From contig JANATG010000002.1 in the NCBI GenBank assembly GCA_029449235.1, positions 2,728,001 to 2,792,000 on the forward strand: a DNA stretch of 64,000 bases, given 5' to 3'. A program made the position numbers and the translations under genes. This DNA comes from Linnemannia schmuckeri (Eukaryota > Mortierellomycota > Mortierellomycetes > Mortierellales > Mortierellaceae). A model generated the notes under the pieces. It did no database searches. It was not told the DNA's origin and saw only the letters and a list, made by a program, of their open reading frames with translations. Shown piece by piece: positions 55,584-64,000 of the stretch. Numbering within the stretch: position 1 is the stretch's first letter; each line of letters begins with the position of its first letter.

Positions 55584-56570
55584 GGGTCGCAGCCACATAC
55601 TCTTTTTGCTTCTCTTTTGCCATTTACAGTAAGGTAGAGGTAAAGGCGAAGGTAAAGGAGGGCTTTCTACTAGTAAAAAGCCTAATACTTCTATCCTTGT
55701 TTTACCTGGCTGGTGTTGGTGCCCCTGACTTTTTCTTCGTTGATACCTAACCTCGTACAAGGAATGACCCCCTCTCACCTCCTCTTTTTCTCCACTCCCC
55801 TCTTTCAGTGTATTGTACCTCGATCGACTCCGTTTGTCCAATAGGAAAAAACCATACGAGTGAGATGAAATAAAAATGAGGCAGTGAACAAGCTAATTGT
55901 GCGACAACAGCCACGGCAACGTCTAAGGGATTGCGCATGGACGAGGGTTTCTATTTAGAATGTAGGGAACGACAGAAAGAAGCGAATGAGAGGGTGAGGG
56001 GTTGACCAGGATGAATTGTTTGCTTTTTGCGACCAACGACAACAGGTCAACCGACAACTGGTCTAGACTTTTTCATAGGTGAAGTGAATTTTCCGGGGCT
56101 TTTGCGATTCCTTGCTTGCTTGCATACGCTATCCTTGTCTTTGTTTTCCTCCTCCGTCTTTGTCAACTCGCTTTTTGTTTGTCGCCAATTTTTCTTCTCC
56201 TTACCCTCTCTCTTTTTCTTCTTACTCTCTTTCTCTTTTTTTCTTCTTCGTCTTCATTCTCTCATCAACTCTTCATAGCTTCTCTTTTCTCTGTTACTCC
56301 ACGTCTTCTTTCCTCACACCTCTTCATTCTCTAATAGTCCGCTTCTCCTTCTTCCATTTCTTTGTTTCGACTGCACCTACAAAATTCGGAATTTTTTTCC
56401 AAGGGTTTACCTGCTTACTACCTCCCTTCCTCTCTTGGACTCATCGCGCCACCACCGTCCTTGTTTCTTTTTGCTACTTGCCATTTACCAGCAACCATCT
56501 GCAGACCCATATATTAGTCCAAGACAGAGACACGAGACCCTCAAGCACACATACACAACAACGTGCCCCA
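55088..56570. other. Intergenic region with two long A runs and the CYBDOM leader
   Basis: A runs lie at 55445-55471 (27) and 55540-55578 (39, the longest in the window). The right part (56105-56470) is strongly CT-rich and fits the promoter/leader of the next gene. No coding gene is supported. Confidence 0.55.
55540..55578. repeat. 39-nt A homopolymer
   Basis: The longest homopolymer in the window. A second run of 27 A sits 70 bases upstream (55445-55471). Confidence 0.92.
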
Positions 56571-58950
56571 ATGTACATTTCTACTCGCACTGCGAGACTC
56601 AAGGCCACCTTCGGCTTTTCGGCCCTCTTGGGTACGTATCCTCTCTCTCACCTTCTCCCCTCCTCTTTTGTTCATAACGGATTTTCGGACTTTCTGGACT
56701 GACTAGCCGCAATAAAACAAACAGCGGAATACGGTCAGAGCGAGCAAAGAGGAAAAGAACACAAGCTAGTGTGTGTACGTGTCAACACACAATCCCGAGA
56801 AATTGGCAATTGCTTGTTCCTGTTTGAGTTTTGTTGTTTGCTGTTGTTCGCTAGTTCTCGATTGTTTGCTTCTAGCCTTCAGCATTATTTGTTCTGGTCA
56901 GGGTACGGACCTTTCCTTCTTTCTTCCTCTTCCTCACAGACGCCGCCCTTTTTTTATATGTTCAAACAAAACAAAAACAAATTTTGGGAGATGGACTCTT
57001 GTCCCTTTTCTCCATCATGCCAATTTAATTTACATCCACCCAACATCGTCGTACTAAATTGTCCATCTCTCTCTCCCAACCACCATACAACCACCTATAA
57101 ACAATAATGTATAGCCCTAGCAGCACTTTCAACGGTCCAGGCCCAACAACTCTGCTCGCCACAACTCTGCATCACTGCAACAGTGTTCTCAAAGGAGAGC
57201 ACCACCATCGAGTTCTCGCTCTCTGCCCAAATTGATTCCGTTGGCTGGGTTGGCATGGGCATTGGTGGACAGGCTGGCGGCATGGCTGGTAATGACCTCG
57301 CCGTAAGTCTTTTTCTTTTGCTCCGCTACAACTACTATGGTCTTTTATCTTGCCGTGTTGGAGTCAGGGGCAATGTGAGCGACATGAGATGAGAGAGTGA
57401 CCTAGACTCAAGCTAAATATCTTTCTTTTTACATATCCATCGATTAGATATGCTGGCCGGCAAACACAGCGGGAACAGGAGCGATCGTCTCACAAAGGTC
57501 AGCAACCATGAACGGATCCCCTTCGGCCTTGGCTACCCCACCCGCATTCAAGATCCAAGAACCCAAATCTGGATTCATCACCGCCGCCACCCCGAAACGC
57601 TTCACTTGTACCTTCTCTCGACCCCTCAACCTCGTCACTTCCCCCATTGCCTCGACTGCAGCATCGGTTAATATTATTTATGCTGTAGGACTTAGACCTG
57701 TCGTTGCGGGCGCAGGGGGGAATCCACAGAAGGCTACTATTCAGGTACATACCTTTACTGGATCTGGCTCTTTGAATATTGTAAAGAAAGAGGGGACCAG
57801 TGCAGGAAATGGGACGGTGACGAAGACGAGTGCTGTTCCTGGTGCGACACATACTCCTGGGTCAGGAACGGGGTCAGGTGGCAATGGCGGTGGAGGAAGT
57901 ACGTCGCCGAGCTCTGAGGAGCTATTGAGGACTCAGGAGCAGATTGACACCCTCATCAAAGTCCATGGTATGTTTGCCTTTTGCTTTTGTTGCCTTTGAT
58001 GCGCATTGGGCAAAATAAGATGTTTGCATATTGTTACATTCAGGGACACAGGACACTTTTTGTCTCGTTCTATCCCGTCTCAAACAGGAGCAATTAAGCA
58101 CCAAACTAACGTTTTCTCATACCCTTTCTCTCTCCTTTTCTCACCCCTGCCTCTTTCTATGTCATTACCAACCTTTTCACTGAAAATGTTCATCCTCCGA
58201 ACGGGTAAAAAAAACTTCTAACTTGCAGCGGTGATGATGGCCCTAGCGTTCCTAATTATTTTCCCTTTGGGAGCCTCGCTGGTCCGGTTCTTCTGCCACC
58301 TGGAACATGTCTTCAAATGGCACAGACCCGTTCAATCCATAGGCTTCCTCACCGTCCTCACAGCCTTTGGTTGTATCCTTGCTGCACTTGCCAAATCCTC
58401 CTCCCTCAACGATGACGCCCCAATCGTCTACTCTACCCACGCAATCGTCGGGTTCGTTCTTGTCGGCGCCTTGGTCTTCCAGGTGCTTGTTGGGTTCTTT
58501 ATTTTCACAAAGTACGACCCTACACGAACACGCCAGGCGGCGATCGTCCGAATCCCGACGTGGGTCCATCGTTGTTGGGGATACGCTGTCCTGATTACTG
58601 GAATTGTACAGGTGTATTTGGGGATGAAGTTGTATGGACTTTGGCCGACTGGAAAGGAGGTTGTGTGGTATCTGTATTATGCGTGGATTGTTGTGTTGGT
58701 GGTCGTTGTGTTTGGAATCGGGTCGTTATTGAAGTTTTGGAGTGACAAGAGGAAGGATGGTGTTGTTGAGGGTGAGAGACCGTTGAAGAGTAGAGGAGGT
58801 AGCGATGACTACCTTGGACATGGTGGACATGATGGAAATGGTGAACATGGAGGAGGAAGGTATAATGGAAATCACGGCAACCAAGGGCCATATGAGTTGC
58901 AACCCCATAGTGTACAGCCCCCCCACGACAACGACCACAACCGCCTCTAG
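56571..58950 (+). CDS. DOMON-cytochrome b561 transmembrane oxidoreductase (CYBDOM type)
   Basis: Four exons, 56571-56631, 57115-57302, 57448-57967 and 58229-58950, give 496 residues. The first join creates a clear signal peptide (FGFSALLALAALSTVQAQ). Residues about 32-190 form an extracellular DOMON domain (FSLSAQIDSVGWVGMGIGG, ICWPANTAG). A Gly/Ser-rich linker follows. From about 255 to 430 is a five-helix cytochrome b561 core with His at about 256 (KVHAVMM), 288 (KWHRP), 327 (STHAIVG) and 370 (WVHRCWG), the expected bis-His pairs for two haems. The cytosolic tail (430-496) is Gly/His/Asn-rich. By family knowledge such proteins pass electrons across the membrane, for example in ferric or ascorbate reduction at the surface. 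Each join is in phase; the third reconnects the first haem His with its helix. Confidence 0.93.
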
Positions 58951-61245
58951 TCTAGTGCACTTTTCATTTGCTCGACGCGTCTCCCTTTTTATCTAAAAAA
59001 CTACATGGCAACATCTTTTATTATTCTATAATGAGATGTGATATGATGTTGAGTGTTGGGTGCATTGGCTGGATTATCCGAAAGATGGCGACGATATGTT
59101 ATCTTTCTACGATTCTTTTTTTTTGCGCATCATTGAGATCTGTCATATATCTCTCCCATCATACATTTCGACAACAAAGGCGAATCCTGTCCTGTGTTTA
59201 GCCTAGCGATTGGGTCGGTGCCCTCTTGAATCCATCTCTTGAACACCGAATACGTCTTGAGAGGACTGAGTGAGGAAAGAAGAAAGGGAGAACAAGGCAA
59301 GGCATAGCGCCAGATGGGATGACGACAAAGGGACATATTTAATTGATGCCGTCATTTCGTGTGCTTCTCTAGTCTCCTTTTCCTTTCACTTCAATCCATT
59401 CGTCGGTAACAACAGCGCATACATGTTATTTGTACACACAAAGAAGGGAAGCAAGGAAGGAGCTGTTCGGGATTCGTCACTCAAGATCCATGTGTTTAAA
59501 ATGATACTTATCTATCAATCCTCAGTCATATCTCCGTGACTGCCGTTCTATCCGCGTGAATCGTCGGACCCACTGTCGCCTCCCTTCAAAAAATACTTTG
59601 GCAAGAAATCCTTCGTTAGGCAAAAACTGGGGTAAAGGGAACAAAGCAATGCAAACCGTACCACACAATCTCCCTCCTCTCATTCCTCCCGTTCGTATCA
59701 CCTCGTACCCCTATTGTCCGACCGATCCTGCATTTTTTTGTGGGTTTGTACAGTTCTTCGGACACAAGGATGTGCTTTCTTACTACCAAATAAAAAAAAG
59801 GATGCAACATGTATCCATCATCATCATCAGCCCGCTCAAACACACGTTTGAGGACTCCTGTTTCTAGAGATGAGATGCGATAATTGTTCACATTTCCGGT
59901 ACTTCATGAACAGACTACACGGGCAGACAGCTGTCTTCTCTCTCCTTCCTTCCTTCCGGAAGAGTTTGTCCTCAATCATCGTTCTTCATCTTCCATCGAA
60001 GGAACTGCTTGGAGAAAAAGTCCAAAAGACCGCAGCAATTAAAAAAAAAAAGGAACCAACAAAACAAAATTAGTTCGGACGAGGGGCCCCGAGAAGGAGT
60101 GAGTGTGTTGAATCTAGAACCTCGGAAATGATCGCGTGTTGTGATATTGTAATAAGGTGTTTACGTTCCCTTGTCAACGCCGTGTATGAACAGAATTCTC
60201 CGAGGCGATTAGCATGTGGAAGGTGTTTTTCCTTCCTGAGTTTTCTCTTGTTTCCTAGTGGTCCCTTATTTTCACACTCCATGTGCCGAATCTTAAAAAC
60301 TATTCTTTATCATAAGCGAAGGCATCCTCATCCCTCCTGTTACTCCGTCAGTCCGTGGACAGACAGAGAGATAAACTCTCACTTTCAACGTTGAGCACCT
60401 ATCACTAACAAGACCCTATTTGAAGGAAGGAGAACAAAAATGAAGAGAATTTTTAATTTTTTAGATCCGCATACATCCATGCATACGTTCACTCATTTTG
60501 ACAATCAGACTGACTAACCCCTACTTACTTGGCCCTTTCGCTTCCGTCAATCCCATTGCAATAACCACAATAACAACTTTGAGAAGCGAGAAACGAAGAG
60601 CGGAGAAGGGGAAGAGATCGAGCGCAAAAAAAAGGTGAAAGAGAAAGAGGGGGTGATACTATGATACTATATCAAGGGTCAAACGAGGCACGAGTATGAA
60701 GAAGAATGCAAACAGAAAAAAAGAACGCGTCGGGTTAGTTGTCAACCGTCCGTTGCATTGACAGGCCATTCTTTCTGCCCCTTCCTTACTTCAATATTCA
60801 AATCCTGCTACTAATTTATTCGAAGCACCTTGTTCTTGTCCTGCCTCTAATGGGTATTTTTTGTGTAGTTGGACAAGCGGCTGACTGACAATGGAGATCA
60901 ACATCTGGAGGGAACTGTGTCCTTTTTTTTTCGTTTTTTATAAATCGATGTCAGACCGAACACAAAAGAGTCCATTTTTTTGGTGCAGTGCATAACAAAG
61001 AAAGAGAGAGAAGGAGAGAGAGAAGGAGAAAGAGAAGAGAGGAGAGTGAGAGTGCATCTCGACGGGGTCTGCCAACAACCCTTTGGGCATCCTTAGTCCT
61101 TTTTATTTATCAATTGAAGGGTTGTTAAAGAGTGGGAGTAGCTTTGTTGGTAGAACCATATTGCATCGTCCTTGTAATGTGTACAAAGACGATGACTACA
61201 GCTTGTTGACTTTTTGGCTATCATATGAAACCAAGATGAGTATAC

Positions 61246-61251
61246 CTTATC
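61246..61251 (-). promoter_or_regulatory. Candidate GATA-factor site (GATAAG)
   Basis: CTTATC on the plus strand (GATAAG on the minus), about 165 bases before the TATA box of an ammonium transporter gene. Fungal nitrogen-regulated permeases are commonly controlled by GATA zinc-finger activators. A six-base site alone is weak evidence. Confidence 0.35.
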
Positions 61252-61416
61252 ACTGAGTTGTTCACCCTTTCTTCCCTCCCTTTTTTATTTTTTCCTTTTT
61301 GTCAAACTCCCTTTTTTGTGTACTGTAACCAATCCAATCCAGTCCAACCCCCCTACCTAATCCTAGCCCTTTTTCTTTCCTTGGATGCCCGATGGCATGT
61401 TTAGCTTGTTGGACGA

Positions 61417-61424
61417 TATAAAAA
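61417..61424 (+). promoter_or_regulatory. TATA box of the ammonium transporter
   Basis: TATAAAAA, followed by CCCG and then by a CT-rich leader. It is about 515 bases before the ATG, implying a long leader (a leader intron is possible). Confidence 0.55.
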
Positions 61425-61939
61425 GGCCCGTTATCTTTCCTTGTGTTTCCACTTTTTTTCTTCCCTCTCTCTCTTTTTTTTTCTTCTCCTCATTCTTTTC
61501 GTTCTTCACCTCTCCTCCTCTTTTTGTCTTCGCCAGCGAACCTATCTTTTCACGTTGTCCGGTTACTAAACACCACCTTCTTTTACATCCTGTTATTTTT
61601 GTTCTGCTCCGTCCTGGACGTTATCTTTTTCTACTATTTCTCTTTCTGCTCTCTACCTTCTACTCTCCACATCACCCTTGCACAACATCATTATTACCTT
61701 TCGTTTTGCACATCCATAACAAATAATAACAATACCCTGCACAGACACAAGACGCCACCAACCTACCACCAAATATCAACACACAGCCCCCTTCCCTTTT
61801 TCTAGGCATAGGGTTGATCTGATCTACCTTTGAACTAGAACCAGAACGAGACACGCATCACTTTGTCTGTTTCACCTCCCCGCGTTGCAAACGCGCCCTT
61901 CCCTCCCTTCTTCTTTTCAACAACAACAACACATAACAA

Positions 61940-63828
61940 ATGGACCCCGCCACATCGCATACGGACTACAGGCCCGGCGATATCGCCTGGGTGCTCACCT
62001 CAACAGCTCTCGTCTTCCTGATGTGTCCCGGCTTGGGCCTCTTCTACGCCGGCATGGCCCGCATGAAGCATTCGCTCTCTCTCATGATGCTCTCCGTCCT
62101 TGCCGTCGCCCTCGTCTCCATCCAATGGTACTTTTGGGGTTTCTCCCTCACCTTCTCCACCACTGGTGGCCCCTTCATCGGAAACCTGGATCATTTCGTC
62201 GGTCGCGGTATTAGCTGGGAGCCTCACCCCAGTGCCCCCAATGTCCCCATGAGCGCCTTCTTCTTGTTCCAGCTCATGTTTGCGGCCATTACACCCGCCC
62301 TTGCTTATGGCGCTACTGCCGAGCGCATGCGGATCATGCCCAGTATCCTGTTCTTGTTTGTCTGGAGCACTCTTGTCTATGATGTCATCACCTACTGGGT
62401 CTGGGGCCCCAACGGTTGGTTAACTGTCATGGGTGTCATGGATTATGCCGGTGGTACTCCTGTCCACATCAGTTCTGGGTCTGCTGCCGTCGCCTATGCA
62501 ATGGTCTTGGGCAAGCGCAAGGACTACAACCACCCTTCGACTGTCCCTCACAACGTCGCCTTTGTCTTTATCGGAACTGCTCTCCTTTGGTTTGGGTGGT
62601 TCGGTTTCAATGGAGGCTCTGCGCTTGCTGCCAATGCGCGTGGAATTCAGACAATCATCAACTCTCACCTTTCTGCCTGTGTTGGAGGTCTCGTCTGGGT
62701 CATGTTGGACTACCGCCACAACAAGAAGTTGACGCTGATTGGATTCTGCACGGGTGCTGTTGCTGGTCTGGCGACGATTACGCCTGGATCAGGCTTTGTG
62801 TCGAGCTCGAGCTCGCTTGTCTTTGGCCTCGTCGGTGCTGGCGTCTGCAACCTCTGCGTTAGCTGGAAGTCCAAGTACCATTTCGATGATGCCCTCGATG
62901 TCTTTGCCGTCCACTACGTCGGTGGCTTGATGTAAGTCTTTCTCTTTCTCCCCTCTCACTCTCTCTCTTGAGGACTAGCAAACAATGCAAAAAAGATTTC
63001 GACTACCGCCATAAGCGCCGCCGCCTATTTTGTTATTGATATTTTATTTACTTCACTTTTCTGTCGTTCTTTCCTTTTTCCTTTGAAGACTAACAACCCT
63101 CCCTTCTCGCTTCTGCTTGTTTCATTTGTACTATTAGTGGATTGATTTTGACAGGAATCTTTGCTCAGCAATCCATCATCGGCCTCTCTTATCCCGCCGG
63201 AGCGACAGATGTCCCTCTGGGGGGATGGCTCGATGGAAACTACCGTCAGGTCCTTGTCCAATTGGCCGCCATCGGATCCGTCACCGCCTGGTCCTTTGTC
63301 GTAACCTACGGCATCCTGGTGGTCATGGACAAGATCCCCGGCTTGCGTCTGCGGCTCAAGGACGATGAGGAGGAGCTGGGAACAGATATGGCCCAAATGG
63401 GCGAGACGGCCTATGGGTTCATGCCCTTGATGATGCGCAACCCCGATGAGGAGTCTGGACTCGGATCCATGAACAGCAAAGGCGCCAACGAGAACAACAG
63501 TACCTTGCGGATGAACAATCTCCAAGCTGCTGACCAGCTTGCTATCAATGGAGGAGCAGGGACACCTGCGAGCAGCGGAGCAAGTACGCTGGGAAAGGGA
63601 GGTCATACTGAGATGAGCCGAGCTGGAGGATCGACGACGACGTTGAACTTGGATCTGCATGTGCCCCGGTCGGACGAGGACGAGGACCACCCTAGACGGT
63701 TACCCCAGATGACTGAGAGTCCCGCCAACCGTCAGAACAACCGGCTCTCACGTGTGCCCTCTCGTCATGATAAGAACGAGTACGCTGAAGACGACACCGA
63801 GAGCGATGGGAGCAGCGAGGGCCGTTAA
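61940..63828 (+). CDS. Ammonium transporter, Amt/Mep/Rh family (Mep2-like)
   Basis: Exons 61940-62931 and 63138-63828 give 560 residues; the join GGL-I-GLILTGIF is in phase. About 11 membrane helices are visible, from AWVLTSTALVFLMCPGLGLF to the helix ending near residue 410. Diagnostic segments include FLFQLMFAAITPAL and TAERM, WGPNGWL, DYAGGTPVHISSG (first pore His), WFGWFGFNGGSAL, and HYVGG (second pore His, at the exon junction). Both pore His are present, as in Mep2-type high-affinity transporters and unlike Mep1/3, which have Glu at the first site. The C-terminal tail from about 415 is long (about 145 residues), hydrophilic, Ser/Asp/Asn-rich and probably regulatory. A sensor role like Mep2 in filamentous growth is possible but not shown here. 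Confidence 0.95.
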
Positions 63829-64000
63829 TCAATCTGACGTATTTTTTTTTTCTCTTTCTCGTTACTATTATTGCTGTTTTCTCTTTATTTATCTCTTTGT
63901 ATATCTCCTGCTCCCTCTCTTCCCTCTACGTTGTTTACCTCCACTTGTACTTTTACCCCGCTTTGTTATACGAAGCTACCACAAAATGTGCTCCAAACTA
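63829..64000. other. 3' flank of the ammonium transporter
   Basis: T-rich sequence after the stop codon, consistent with a 3' untranslated region; it runs to the window edge. Confidence 0.5.

Larger units (their letters stand above)
58951..61939. other. 3-kb intergenic region upstream of the ammonium transporter
   Basis: No gene is supported. It contains GATA-type sites (CTTATC at 61246-61251 and CTTATCTATC near 59507-59516), a purine-rich stretch (61000-61055), a TATA box at 61417-61424 and a CT-rich leader from about 61440 to 61530. The length and motif content fit a regulated promoter. Confidence 0.5.

Noticed and set aside
1..64000. CRISPR array, rRNA or bacterial-type operons
   Set aside because: No spaced identical repeats, no rRNA segments and abundant spliceosomal introns; the window is eukaryotic nuclear DNA.

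Overview
This is nuclear DNA from a filamentous, early-diverging fungus. I infer Mortierellomycota (Mortierella/Linnemannia type). The reasons are intron-bearing genes with GT-AG introns and very small exons, a NACHT-pentapeptide-WD40 NLR-like gene beside a dead paralogue, RNI-type leucine-rich-repeat proteins, a DOMON-cytochrome b561 protein, a Kre9/Knh1-type GPI protein, and long pyrimidine-rich leaders before start codons. The phylum is inference; eukaryotic and fungal is secure. I found no tRNA, rRNA or CRISPR array.

Layout. 1-6.4 kb is a gene-dense housekeeping block: the N-terminal part of an APC/C activator of the Cdc20/Slp1 type (minus, runs off the left edge), divergent from TFIIH subunit Tfb5 (three exons, two of them 19 and 16 nt), then Mia40/CHCHD4, then a convergent 719-residue LRR protein. 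6.4-15.9 kb has no gene I can support. 15.9-23.8 kb is a head-to-head NLR pair: a broken copy on the minus strand and an intact 1271-residue copy on the plus strand. 24.5-26.7 kb is a dead pogo/Tigger-type DNA transposon with well preserved terminal inverted repeats.

26.8-33.8 kb carries two same-strand genes for probable nucleolar proteins: a Dnt1/Net1-like protein and Pol5/MYBBP1A (five exons). A retroelement-like relic and non-coding DNA follow. At 36 kb lies a Kre9/Knh1-like GPI-anchored protein, and at 38.8-41.1 kb an eight-exon FAD monooxygenase whose GD motif depends on an 11-nt exon. A 4.8 kb gap precedes a 1334-residue low-complexity/LRR-like protein. The right third holds membrane genes: a concentrative nucleoside transporter (53.0-55.1 kb), a DOMON-b561 transmembrane oxidoreductase (56.6-59.0 kb) and an Amt/Mep/Rh ammonium transporter (61.9-63.8 kb). 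Wide gaps between them hold homopolymer runs, CT-rich leaders and TATA-like sites.

The genes do not form one pathway. The most notable points are the NLR gene/pseudogene pair, the transposon with paired long TIRs but a lost catalytic aspartate, the microexons in tfb5 and in the monooxygenase, and the recurrence of A/T homopolymers of 20-39 nt. All exon boundaries were derived by hand from GT-AG sites and reading-frame continuity.
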